A DNA stretch of 64,000 bases from Hygrophila difformis. Its lineage: Eukaryota > Streptophyta > Magnoliopsida > Lamiales > Acanthaceae. The notes beneath the pieces were generated by a model. The model was given only the letters and a program-made list of their open reading frames with translations, did no database searches and was not told the DNA's origin. Positions 36,490 to 48,456 of the stretch are shown here, one piece after another (position 1 is the stretch's first letter; the number at the start of each line of letters is the position of its first letter). The translations under genes and the position numbers were made by a program. The DNA is taken from contig JAOANR010000001.1 of the NCBI GenBank assembly GCA_030278955.1, positions 39,520,890 to 39,584,889 of the forward strand. Reading direction: 5' to 3'.

Positions 36490-36905
36490 GAAATAGGAAT
36501 AGTATACCTTCAGCCGTGGACGTTGACGTTTGAAGGTTCGAAGGCAGCCTCAGGTGTTGGAACAGGGTTCACACTACATACACCGGAGGGCAAGGTATAC
36601 AAATATTAGGCGTTAATTTTAGGATTACAATAGATGAGAAAGGAAGGGGTCAAGGCCACGATAATTAAGGGAGACTCCCAAGTAGTAATTCAACAATTAC
36701 TTGGGGATTTCTCTCTTAAAAGCTCACAGTTGATAGGGTTATATGAAGAAGCAGTTGACTTGTTAGCGGAATTTGATGAAGTATAATAGAGTATATCCCG
36801 AATAAAGAGAATGAATTGTCCAATGAGTTGGCCTAACACGCTGCGAGATACAGGATAATGCCATCAAGGTTTGCTCGGCCGAAAGTGAGAAAGCCAAATG
36901 GATTA
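36490..36905 (+). pseudogene. pol: Tat second RNase H (aRNH) fragment
   Basis: Reads WTLTFEGSKAASGVGTGF, a break and stop near 36607, then ALILGLQ, KGDSQVVIQQLLGDFS and SSQLIGLYEEAVDLLAEF. This is the pattern of the additional RNase H of Tat elements. The first acidic motif is EGS rather than DGS, the stretch between the first two motifs is shortened, and several stops are present. Confidence 0.7.
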
Positions 36906-36921
36906 AGAGGATGATAAAATT

Positions 36922-38140
36922 TTGGAAGATCCAGCAGGTGCTAGCCCAGCCGAAAAGCGAGAGGCGATGGATTATCACATGATAGAAGGATTACTCTTCA
37001 AACGAGCCACTGACGGAGTACTACTCCGTTGCGTCGGAAAACAAGATGCGAAAAGAGTAATGGGAGAAGTGCATGAAGGAATTTGCGTTGCGCAGCGAGC
37101 TGGAAAATATATTAAGTGGAGTATTATTCGGCTGGGATATTACTGGCCGAATATGGGAGCTGATTGTGAAAAATATGCGAAAGGATGTCTTGATTGTCAG
37201 AAACATGGGCCGATTCAAAAGATACCGGCTGAAGAGTTGCATATTATGATTAAACCGAGGCCAATCCGGGGTTGGGCCATGGATATTATTGGGAAAATCC
37301 ACCCTTCCTCTTCGAAAAGACATGAGTACATTTTAGTGGCTACATATTACTTCACAAAGTGGGCTGAAGCCCAAGCATATGTTAATATATCTCAAGAGGA
37401 AGTCATAGAGTTTATCAAAAGGCAGTTGATTTATAGATTTGGGATTCCACAAAAATATCAACGGATCGAGGGACCGTGTTTGTCAGAGAAAAAGTCAAGT
37501 CTTTTGCCAAGGAATATGGGATTAAGATCACCCACTCTTCGCCATATTACCCAAAAGGGAATGGGAAGGCAGAAGCCAGAAACAACAGTTGATTGGTATT
37601 ATTAAGAAGATGATTGAAGGTCAGCCGAGGAAATGGCATGAGAAATTGTTCGAAGCACTCTGGGCTTACCGGAATGCTAAGACTTCAGCCACTGGGTTCG
37701 CCCCATGTCGACTGACTTACGGAATGGATGTTGTGTTACCGGCCGAAATTACAGTACCAACTCTGAGGACAAGTCTGGCATATCAGTTTTCGGCCGAACA
37801 ATATGAACAAGTCATGAAGGACGAATTAATGGATGTTAATACCGATGGGGTCGAAGCATTCAAGAATCTGCAGAAGAATAAAGATGTTGTGGCCGATTGG
37901 TATAATAAAAGAATCCGAGTTAAACGTTTTGAAGTCGGCGATTTGGTTTGGAAAGTTATATGGCCACCCAAGCAGAAGGATGGCCGAATGGGAAAGTGGA
38001 GCCCCAATTGGGAAGGGCCATTTATTGTTCAAACAAAGTTGCTAAATGGAGCATACATGTTAATTGACGAAAATGGAGAACAATGTCAAATCCAGTTAAT
38101 GGAAGGTACATGAAAAGATATTATGCTTCAGCTTAGGATT
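36922..38140 (+). pseudogene. pol: Tat-lineage integrase, frameshifted
   Basis: An HHCC zinc domain (EVHEGICVAQRAG, GCLDCQKHG) is followed by the first catalytic Asp in WAMDIIGKI, then frameshifts between about 37460 and 37590, after which KWHEKLFEALWAYRNAKTSATGF and the C-terminal RFEVGDLVWKV and WSPNWEGPF modules follow in another frame to about 38140. It would insert element cDNA if intact. The region from 38141 to 38337 holds no gene and ends in a purine-rich run (gaggagatcggtagg) that is probably the polypurine tract. Confidence 0.85.
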
Positions 38141-38337
38141 GAACAGAAAAGTAAACATTTTATTCCAAGAACGAACATTACGAAGAGGAGCTACTTCGGC
38201 CGAAGATGGCGTGAGTAGTCCTAAATTACAATATACAAGGGAAATGTCCTATCCTACCACGCGAGGAAGAGAAGGGGAGCATGTGAGATTCGAAGTGGAA
38301 GACACCCATGATCATTCCCGCCGAGGAGATCGGTAGG

Positions 38338-38993
38338 TGATAATGGCCAAAATTGACCATTATTTTCAATCTATTTCCGTGTCTAAATATGGGCATCTAA
38401 TCGCATTCCGGTCTTATTTAAATAAGAAAGCAGTTGAATTTGACAGATATATGCAAGTTTGTATAAATAATAAACTGGTATTGAAAAACACAAAAATATT
38501 GTTATTTGTATTAATTTGAGTTAAAAAAATCCAAAAACATGATAAAATTATTAAAAATCCCACATTTGATAATTATGGTTTGCTAGTATTTGTTCGGTGG
38601 AACACGGGTACATTAAACGAAGTACAAGCCAAATAATCAAGTGGAATAAATATACATATTTATATTATTTTATATTTTGATGTATATATTTATATGTTTA
38701 TTTCTATTTCCATTTTCTGCTATAATTAAGAATTAATTAGTCCAATAATTACTTTTAATTTTAATTGCAGGTAATTTGGCTTATGTCCATTTTCAATTTG
38801 AATTTGGCCCAGCAATTAAAATTAAGTCCAACACTTCCAGCCCACACCACCTTTGGCCCAATATCACCCCAAAGCCCAAAACCTAACCCTAACCCTAATC
38901 CCCCTACCGCTGCCGCCTCGGGCGCCGCCTTCGCCGACGCCTCCGCCGGCCGGCCAACACCAAACCAGCAACCCTCCCTGCTCCGACCATCTC
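38338..38993 (+). repeat. Tat 3' LTR, first segment
   Basis: Begins TGATAATGGCC just after a purine-rich tract. Its first ~180 bp match the inverted LTR at 36484 downward. It is cut at 38993 by E3 (TSD atctc at 38989-38993) and resumes at 59435. A short run of ccctaa repeats (about 38880-38900) lies inside it. Confidence 0.8.
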
Positions 38994-40236
38994 TGACATG
39001 GATGTCATGACACATGGCATCATGATTCCCTATTTCCCGGAAGGGCCGGTTTCAAAGGCACGAATAAAGAAGTTTATTAATTCTGTCTCTTTATTTTTAT
39101 TTCAGGAAGCAGATAAACTTGAGCCGAAGAAGGAGCCCAAATTGAAGCTGTTGATGCAGGCGGACGAATACCGGAAGGGCCCGGGTCTCATTAATTTGGG
39201 ACCCACCCCGTCCAGCTAAATCCGGAAGAAAGGAGACCTCCAGATGCACAAACAGATCAAAACAGCATAAGGAGGTCAACGGAGGGCCCCACAGCCGCCG
39301 CCGCCGTCGCCGCCGTCATCATCGGAGGTTCGCCGGAGCTCCGGTGAAGTCGCCGGAAGTTGGTCGGAATTTCGCCGGAAAGTCACCGGCACCGGTCAAC
39401 GACCGGTCAACGTCGGAACAGTGTCGCCGGACTCAGTGGGCCCCATTCGGATGAAAGTTGGAGGAATTTCTTCATCTGTCGCGGAACATGCTCCTTTGTC
39501 GCGGAGCTGCCTTTGTCGCGGAGTTACCACTTTGTCGCGGAACCCCCTTCCGCGACAAAGCCCCTTCCGCGACCAAGCCCCCTTCCGCGACAAAGCCCCT
39601 TCCGCGACCAAGCCCCCTTCCGCGACAAAGCCCCTTCCGCGACCAAGCCCCCTTCCGCGACAAAGTCCCTTCCGCGACCAAGTCCCTTCCGCGACACAGT
39701 CCAGCATCGCGACCAAGTATGCCTAGCGCCACAAGGAGAAGGCTCGAGCCAGAAGCACCCCTGTCGCGGTGCCTTGCTTCGCGACACGACCCTCTTAGCG
39801 ACAAAGCTTATCCAGTTTACTATTTCCTTGTATCCAGTTTGTTGAAAACATTGCTAGGGTTGTTTAATCTAGTTTTATGGGCTTCCTCTATATATATGAG
39901 GTCCCCAAGCATTTGTAACCACTTTGATATTTTTGAACAACTCATTTCATTGAATCAAAGTCACTTTTCTCTCTTGAGAGCCAACACTTGGTTCTCAACA
40001 CTTTGTGAGTAAACCCTAGGTTCACCCACACCATTGAAGATTGGAATTTGCTTCAATGGCCTTATTGGAAGATGCACTCATGAAATCCATTTGTCTTGGG
40101 TAAATCTCACTTCCCTTGGATTTACTTAGTCCCCTTCTTCCAAAAATTCCCCTATCCTTTTATTTTTCTTTATTTTGTGTTCTTGTTCATCTCCTTCATC
40201 CAAGGACCAACTTAGCAAGCAAACCGATCCATGGCA
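38994..40236 (+). repeat. E3 5' LTR
   Basis: Begins TGACATGGATGTC and ends CCATGGCA. A TATATATA stretch near 39889 is a candidate promoter. The first ~220 bp repeat the C-terminal coding part of pol (open frame 38998-39219), which has no function in the 5' LTR. A 35-bp minisatellite lies at 39548-39715. Confidence 0.93.
39478..39715. repeat. 35-bp minisatellite with opposing arm in E3 5' LTR
   Basis: Alternating 17- and 18-bp half-units (ttccgcgacaaagcccc and ttccgcgaccaagccccc) make a 35-bp period repeated about five times from 39548. Upstream, four inverted versions (gtcgcggaa or gtcgcggag) at about 39479-39541 face them, so the region can fold back. Confidence 0.88.
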
Positions 40237-40247
40237 TCAATTTATTT

Positions 40248-40260
40248 TGGTATCAGAGCC
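40248..40260 (+). promoter_or_regulatory. E3 primer binding site (tRNA-iMet)
   Basis: TGGTATCAGAGCC matches the complement of the initiator tRNA-Met 3' end. It starts 11 bases after the LTR end, a wider gap than the three bases in E1 and E2. Confidence 0.88.
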
Positions 40261-41943
40261 ATTGTTTGCTAGTTGGTAGGATTCACTTCACACACCACCA
40301 CTCCCCATTTGGAACCACGTTCCATTTGGCAACCTAAAATCATCCATTTTCTAGGGGTTATAATGCCCAAATTTTTTCAAATCCTTCATCTTCATCAAAA
40401 CCATTTCAAGAAAACCCTAAAAATAAGCATTCTGTCCACTGTTTTGATTTTCTGGTTTTGACCCCTTGGGATTTTGAGAAATCTGATCCAATATTCTTAA
40501 TCCTCATCTCAAGAGCTTTCCATTGGTGTATGATTCATCAAAATCGGAGTTCATATGCCAAAGTTATGTTCATTTGAAGATTCATGAGTGTTCTTCATGT
40601 TCTTCATCCAAAATCCAAAAATATCATATGTTTTGCTTTTTGATCCTTTGATTTTGTGTTTGTATGCTTGTTTTCATGTGTTTGAACATCAATGTATGGA
40701 TATTGCATTATTCCCAAAGCATTTTGAGCATTGAACACAAGTTTGGTTGAACAAGTGCCTAGTTTGCTCTCCATTTTCACAATCTGAACTTTTGGTGTTT
40801 GTTCCAAGTTGGGGTGAGCGACCTGCTATAATTCCAAGGGCTGTGTTTACATATTTTGGGTGTTAGGAATCGATTGGAAGTGGTTTCAAGGCGTTTGGAG
40901 CTCATTTGGTCGATCAAATCACAAAAACAAAAAAACTGCCACTGTGAGTCCGAATCTGCAGCAAACTTTGAATGTTCATAACTTCTTGAGTTCTTTGAGT
41001 TTCTTGATGAATCTTCAACCATCTTCAAGAAAATTGAGTCCTGAATCCATTGCAATTTGAATCAAGTGTTTTGGACAAGTATTGACAAAGTTATGACCAC
41101 TTTTGTACCAATTGCCCAAAAGCTGGCGACACCAGACAATGAGGGCGCGTGAGGGCGCGTGAGAGCAGTAATAGTACCACTTTTGCATTATTTTGCCCCC
41201 TAACTCACCCGTAGTCGCTATCATATTGATCCCCTTTGTCCTTGGTACCGTTGGGAGGGATAAAAACCACCAAATTCACATAGTGCCAAATCTGCCAGCC
41301 TCCAAATCAATTGGGATTGAGTGTTTTGTTTGTTGGGAAATACTCCCAAGTCTTTTGAGTGCAAAAGTGAGCCACCAACTTATATTTGGGATATTGGGAC
41401 ATATATTTTTAGTGATACAATAAAGTGGATATCTGACTGGCACAATTGTTCCTCTGAACAAAGTTCACGAACACTGAGTTGAAGTTCCGCCTATTATAAA
41501 GGCATTGGAATTCCTCTCATGAGTTGTGATACCTAGCCGAGAAGCCACTTGAGTATTACGACTTTTTTTTTCCCGAGTGTTATTTTTCTGTGAGCCTACT
41601 CATATATTTGGGATCAATCAAGGACATAACCAATTTGGAAGGATTGTGAACGTTGATAGCAATAGCACTAATCATCGACTTGTGCTCAATTATCATTTGC
41701 ATTGCATATCACATACATATCATAGCGTCCTTTGATTGAGTCGAGCACTTCATACTGCTTCGTGATTTGCGCGTCGCAATTATTTCTCTTCTTTGCATCT
41801 AATTGGGTCATTGAGCAGGTGAATTTCGACAGTGGTGTCTGGGCCAAGGGACTGAAATCGAGAGGAATATCTGCGAGTTCACTCTACAGATTTCTGTTTA
41901 TTTCTCTAACATCTTATATCTATAAAATAATTTTATCTGTGAG
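40261..41943 (+). other. E3 untranslated leader
   Basis: About 1.7 kb between PBS and gag. No supported gene; the small open frames here have no motifs. Confidence 0.7.
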
Positions 41944-44900
41944 ATGGCAGGACGCACTGAACCAACGATGTCTGATCTGATGGAAATGATGCGATCTCTG
42001 CATGAGACCAGTGCCAAGAAGACCGACATCGACACGCTTACTCAGTCTTTAAATATTAATTCTTCTAATATTGAAACTGTCAATAAGCGTGTTGAAGAAG
42101 TCAATACTCGTGTTGATGAAATTGTTGATGATATTGCAGGTCGGGTACGATTCCAAAGTGAAGCAATTGAGAGGTTAGTCATGAACCGAGTCGAACGGAG
42201 ATTGGAGGAAGCCTTCTTCCCTACTCCGTCACCACAGAACACGACACCTCAAAATGCTCCGTCTCAGAGTACCACACCCCAGAATAACCCATCCACAATA
42301 CCGGCAGTAGCGTCTACGCTCCCGAGAACTCTACAAGAAGGAACTAGCGGAGTCTCCCGGGCCGATATGACAACTGCAGAGGAAGTCTTAGCCGCACGAG
42401 AACTGCAGTTTGGGGAATTTAACTGGAGTTTAGGTCCGCGATCCAGTTAACGACACCGTTTGCACCCACCATTGCAGGCCAATCCCACGGTTCGAACTGA
42501 AACTCCTGTAACCGATCATTTAGCTATGCCTCCACCACCACCTGTCGGAGCACCTGTGCCGCCAAATGCGCCACCAGCAAGACACCGTTTGAACTTCGAT
42601 CCAGCTGCTGATTTTGAAGGAGAACCACGAATGGACGACAATCTGAAAAGCATTAAGTTCACCATACCTGCGTTCAAGGGGACGAGTGATCCTAATGAAT
42701 TTCTCGATTGGAAACATTCGATGGAAATGATCTATAATTGCCATAACTACTCAGACTTCAAGAAGGTCCAGTTGGCCGTGACCGAATTCAAAGATTATGC
42801 ACAGCTTTGGTGGAAGAAATACTGTTCTGATCTCCATACCGCGGGAAGAGCTCAAATAGCAGATTGGGAGCATTTATTGGATATCATGGAACATCGTTTT
42901 GTACCACATACCTATAAGCCAGATATGTACTTAAAATTAGTGGGTCTCCAACAAGGAAACAAAACTGTAGAAGAGTACTATCGTGAGATGGAAATGCTCT
43001 TGATGAGGGCTCAAGTGAATGAGGAACCCCAAATCACTCTAGCCAGATTTGCCAAGTACCTGAGACCCGAAATCCATGAAGAAATGGAGATGAGGGGATA
43101 CATCAACATCACCGATCTGGTTAGGAAAGCTGCTAGGTATGAGGCACAACTGAAGAGGAAATCCCATCGCACCACTCCTGCAGGGCACTACAATTACAAC
43201 CCCAACAAACCTTGGTTGATCCGACCACCGCCCAATTATCGACAGCCCCAGCAGCAGCCGCAACAGCAACAGGGTCGGGATCGACAGCGAGGAATTGATT
43301 TGGGACAAGCTTTCAAGGCCTACAATCAGGAGGAAAGAAACAAAGTTCCCGCTCCAGTTCAGGGAAGAGAGCAAAGGCCACCCGCCAGAGATGCACGAGA
43401 CATTATTTGTTTCAAGTGCGGTAAAAAGGGTCATTATGCGACGACATGCAATAATCCGCCAAAGAGAGTGGCAGTACTCAATACTGGAGAGGATCAGAGA
43501 CCAGTGGTTGAGATTGAACCGGGTGTATTCAGGATCTATGACTCCGAAGATGAGCATGAATTTGAAGATCCTGAACTACAAGAGTACCATCAAGAAGAAC
43601 CGGTCAATCCTGAAGTCGCACCTGAGGATGAGGAAGACGTGAATCTTTTAGTTGCTATGAGAGCATTAAATGCCGACAGAGGAACTGAAACCGCAGACAA
43701 CGAACAAAGGGAGAATCTCTTTCATTGTCGTTGTACTATTTTAGGCAATCATGCTACTTTAATTGTTGATAACGGCAGTTGCACTAATGTTGTCAGTTTG
43801 TACGCTGCTCGCAGGTTACAACTGCCCGTTGAAGAACATCCCAAGCCATATCTCCTCCATTGGATGAACAACAGTGGAAAGACCAAGGTCACCCAACAGG
43901 CGTGGGTTCCCATCACCAAAGGAACTTACTCTGAGAAGGTGTTATGCGACGTCGTCCCGATGAACGCATGCCACGTCTTGTTAGGTCGGCCGTGGTTATT
44001 CGACAAGGATGCCACTTATAGGGGCAAATCCAATGTTTTGTACTTTAAGCATGGACAAAAGGACTATTTGTTTAAGCCTCTGCCTGTAAAACTTGTAAGA
44101 TTAGATCAGGAGAAGCTTAGGGCGAACATGGCAAAAGCGGAAGAGCTTGCCAAAGCCCTTGCCAAAGGCAAGGCCAAGGTGGGCCAGACCTCCGCAGAGG
44201 CAAGTAATGAAAGTCAGTGTCTGATACTGACCAAAACAGAATTCAAGCAAGCAGCGCTAGAACCTGGCTTTGCAGGTCACTGTTTTCTTGCTTTAATTAA
44301 GCCCGATGAATCTGCTAGTAGAACTGTCAATATTGCACCTGAATTGTCTGAAAATTTTGCTAGGATGCTTGAACGCAACAAGGATGTATTTCCTGAAGAG
44401 GTGCCTGCCGGACTGCCACCACTTCGAGGCGTGGAGCACAGAATCGACTTCATGCCCGGAGCCTCTATTCCTAACCGACCCGCCTACCGGATGAATCCTG
44501 AGGAAACGAAGGAAATTCAACGACAGGTTCAAGGACTGCTTGAGAAGGGCTGGGTTCGGGAAAGTTTATCACCGTGTGCCGTTCCAGTGCTATTAGTGCC
44601 AAAGAAGAATGGAGAATGGCGGATGTGCGTTGATTGTAGGGCTGTCAATGCCATCACTGTCAAGTACCGTCATCCTATTCCACGGTTGGACGACATGCTC
44701 GACGAGCTTGGTGGTGCAAGCTTATTTTCCAAGATCGATCTTAAGAGTGGATACCATCAGATCCGGATGCAACCCGGAGACGAGTGGAAAACTGCCTTCA
44801 AGACAAAATTCGGCCTTTACGAGTGGCTCGTGATGCCATTCGGCCTCACTAACGCACCTTCCACGTTTATGCGTTTGATGAACGAAACATTACGACAATT

Positions 44901-45635
44901 CATTGGCAAATTTGTTGTAGTATATTTTGATGATATCCTTGTTTATAGTTGCACTGAAACTGATCACATTGCTCATGTTCAACAGGTTCTGAACAAATTG
45001 CGAGAAGTGCGACTGTATGCCAATTTCGAGAAATGCACCTTCTGTGTTCCAGAGGTGACGTTCCTTGGATTTGTGGTAGGCAAGGATGGGCTTAAGGTTG
45101 ATGAATCAAAGATCAGGGCAATTTCCGAATGGAAGCTGCCGACCAATGTGCACGAAGTCAGAAGTTTTCTAGGTCTAAGTGGATTCTTTCGGAGATTCGT
45201 CCCCCAATTCAGTGTGATTGCCGCCCCAATCACTTCATTGCTTAGAAAGGAAAATCCGTTCAAGTGGGGGCCGGCACAACAGAAGGCCTTTGATGAACTT
45301 AAGGACAAGCTGACCCATGCACCTGTGCTAGGACTGCCGAACTTCGAGTTGCCATTCGAAGTACAAAGCGATGCATCAGGGACCGGAATGGGAGCCGTGT
45401 TACTTCAAGAAGGACGACCGATAGCATATTACAGCGAAAAGTTCAGTGGAGCTCAACTGAATTACTCCACTTATGACAAGGAATTGTATGCTATCGTGCA
45501 AGCCTTAAGGACATGGCAGCACTATCTCCGAGGTCGAGAGTTCATCATTCATACTGATCACGAGACACTCAAGCATATCAAGGTTCAAGGTCAACTGAGC
45601 AAGAGGCATGCCCGATGGAGCACCTTTATCGAGAC
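41944..45635 (+). pseudogene. gag-pol: E3 gag-pol, 5' portion (one in-frame stop; cut by E2)
   Basis: A single frame begins at the ATG of MAGRTEPTMSDLMEM (41944) with a coiled-coil-like N-terminus, is broken by one TAA at 42448-42450, and continues through the gag core ([20 protein letters not shown]), a CCHC knuckle ([14 protein letters not shown], 43408-43449), a protease with DNGSCTN (43768 on) in place of the common DSG, RT ([13 protein letters not shown]; catalytic YFDD at 44923-44934) and RNase H ([25 protein letters not shown]). It is cut at 45635 by E2. If the gag stop were bypassed the frame would be open. Gag forms the particle, protease matures it, and RT with RNase H make cDNA. 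Confidence 0.9.
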
Positions 45636-48227
45636 TGTAACACCCCGGTTTTTGGTAACCCAGGTCGGGATGTCACCGCCACATCTCCCTAGTAAGACAC
45701 GGTTTCTCCGAGCTTACTAAAGAGATGCAAGGCTAGGTATTGCAGTGTTTAAAACATTTAAAGCATTCAAAATAGCCCATACAATATAAATCGAAAATAA
45801 TAATAGCATAGCGCAGCGGAAATATTTAGTTTAGTACAGTATCGCAGCGGAAAATATAAAAAGGGCCGACATGGCCAAAACACGGGTTAAACAGGCCCGT
45901 TCATAATATAGTCTAAGTACGAAATTTAAAAGCAAAATAAAAGTTCCCAAAATCCCATGCATGATTCGTGCTCACACATGCTCATTCCATATATTTTGTA
46001 AAGAAAGGAATAAAAATGGTTTTGATCAGCAAAATTGCTGAGTAAGTTAACACATGCATGATCGTAGGGTTTAAAAGCCATAACTTTAATAATTTAACAA
46101 AAGCATGATAATAACATAATATTTGATTTCATATAATCCATATCATATAGCACAATCTATCTCAGGCTCTATTTAATAACACCTATCACATGGTTCAAGA
46201 TAATAACCATAATTTAAATAAAGCATTTAATAATTTAATTGGACAACAATATCATTTAATCTAGTTTAATTTAATTTAGAATCCCCATTACATTCCCGAT
46301 TTGGTATTTCAAAGTTTCACGATAACAATCGCGATGTCAACAAGTTTAGCCGGTAGCCCGGCGGCCGCAGCCGTATCAGCCATACCCAGTACCACTCCGG
46401 AGCCTCGGGAAACCCATACGGATATTCACGAGAGTGTAGGCTCTAAGTTTCGCCGTTTTGGCAATATCACATTTCAAGTATAGCGCGCGGGGTCACCATC
46501 GTCCATTACGGCACGAAGTGAATCGTTAGGGGGCACCCTGCAGAGCACTCACCCCTAATTTTAATTTATCAAGTTTGTAAGGGGATTTAGTTTTTAAAAT
46601 CTGCCTTCCAATGTATTAATTTAGAAATAATATCTCAATTCGTTTCAACCCTAAAGGTTAATTCCATGTTTCCACAAGATTTCAAGATTTCGTTCGGTAA
46701 ATCACAGTTTACTCCAAAATTCGTCTAAAATCAGATTTAATTCCAAAAATTCCAAAATTTCATATCTGACTCGGAAACATCAAGATCTACAACTTTCGTG
46801 TTTTAACTTTTTCAATCCGAGATACCTAAGTAGGTCAAAAACGCTAATTTTTGCATAACAAGAAATCTGTCCGAGTTTACAGGTCACAGTTTAAAGATTT
46901 CAAGTTCTAACATATCAATTCAACTCCAAATTTAATGAAATTTGACAGGGATCATCTTAAGACATTTATCTACAACTTTCATGTTCGGCCAAAGATCTAA
47001 AACAGCCTAGATCCTATGTCAAAAACGAGATCAAGATCAATCCTAAGTTCTGTCCAAGATTTCAAGATCTAAATCAAACAGTTCGGTTTCAACGGGTTTT
47101 CACCTATCAAATCAACTCCAAAAATTCTCAAATTTTTACAGTAGCTAGGTCTAAGTCTTAGGAACGTTTTTCGTGTTTTAAGTTTTTCCGTTTGAGTTCG
47201 TTTTAAGGGTCGGAAAAATTCAACAATTCTGTTGCGTCGGTAGAAAACGAAAGTAGACAGATTTATGATTCTTGTCAAATCTTTTAGGTTTCGAATGTTT
47301 TAAAATCTCCCAAAACCATGTAAGGTTAACTTACAGTGTCTATGAACGTCGGGAATGTCCAATTCGGAGGCGTGGCTTCCAGATCACCGTTTCTCCTCTC
47401 CGTTCGTCGGGTTCTACGATCTAGATTCGATACGGGGGTGTAGAAAGAAAAAGGAGATGATTAGGATTCGTTTTCGAATCGTTTATTGAATAAAGATTGG
47501 ACCGAGACTTACCACGACTATGGATATCTGTTGCGAACTCGTCCAACAGCGTTCGTCTTGGTTTCGTGCCTCCGACGACTCCGGATTTAGGGTTTCGAAC
47601 GTATAGAGTGCTTTAGGGTTTCGTAAACTTGTTCGGGGCTCCCAAGGGACTTATTTATAGAATTCTAAGTCCCTAGGGCGTCCACGGCCGACCTAGAACT
47701 CTGGAGTCGAGAGGTGTTCAACCGAAAGTCGAAAAATCCGCGTTCGGGTGAGAGATTCACGCAACAACCAAATCTGTGGGTTGGCGCGGTCGTGGCGCGC
47801 TGAAGCCCTTCCACCGCGCGGCCACCGCGCCGGCTTCGCCTGGACTTCGGTCCGGGCGGGTCGTGCGATCCGTCGTGCGTTTCCGCCTCTCTTTCGGGTT
47901 TCTATCCCTCTTTGCTTCCGAATTCCGATTCCCGGGGTATATTCGGGTTCATACTTTCTCTCTAATTTTTATTCTTAGTCTAGTTGGATGTTTTGGACTC
48001 GAATACTCGAGTTCATTAGTGTCGGGTTTTGGTGTACCATTTATCCATACTTTTGTTTAATTAAATTCCTTTAATTCCTTTTTAAGTAAAAATCTCATTT
48101 CTCATTTTCTTATCTTTATTTATTTCTTTTATTTGCTGGATTGGTTTATTTATTTATAGTATTGATTTTATTTATTATTTATTTAATTATTGTTTTATTT
48201 TATGTTGGAAAATTCCCGGGTATTACA
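45636..48227 (-). repeat. E2 3' LTR
   Basis: In window orientation begins TGTAACACCCC and ends CCCGGGTATTACA. A candidate TATA box (CTATAAATAA on the minus strand) lies at 47651-47660. Confidence 0.94.
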
Positions 48228-48242
48228 GTCTACCCTCCTTAA
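48228..48242 (-). promoter_or_regulatory. E2 polypurine tract (used for the present LTR)
   Basis: TCTTAAGGAGGGTAGAC on the minus strand directly precedes the LTR start TGTAATACCCGGG. Confidence 0.85.
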
Positions 48243-48456
48243 GAATCAACTTCGTCCTCGAAGTTGTGTTTCGGCTTTTCTCGTCTCGTGCTAAGGTCTT
48301 GTGTTTGTTTTATTATGTTGTGACTGAACTTAGAATTAAAACTTCTAAGCTGCCTACGTACCCGGTAAAGGGATCAAGCCATAACGTAGTTCAAAAGTTT
48401 ACAAAAATGCACGAAAAATTAGGGGGTATGACATCCTCTCCCCCTTAAGATTGCAG
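48243..48456 (-). other. E2 spacer after pol, with a second PPT and LTR-start relic
   Basis: After the pol stop the minus strand reads CTTAAGGGGGAGAGGA followed by TGTCATACCCCC (relic LTR start at 48433). About 200 bp follow that match the first part of the solo LTR at 27126 (shared TTTTGAACTACGT, ATGGCTTGATCCCTT and GGGTACGTAGGCA), then the PPT actually used. Confidence 0.8.

Noticed and set aside
38875..38905. ccctaa repeats as an interstitial telomere
   Set aside because: Only about three units inside a retrotransposon LTR; more likely a telobox-like or chance run.
38998..39219. 73-codon open frame at the start of the E3 5' LTR
   Set aside because: It is the LTR copy of the pol C-terminus; without the upstream coding region it is not a gene.
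39360..40012. Several overlapping long open frames on both strands (and the same at 58553-59205)
   Set aside because: They arise from the 35-bp minisatellite, which is open in many frames, and are identical in both LTRs.
46301..46483. Identical short frames in both E2 LTRs (46301, 47069, 47748 and 54893, 55661, 56340)
   Set aside because: LTR duplicates with no recognisable product.
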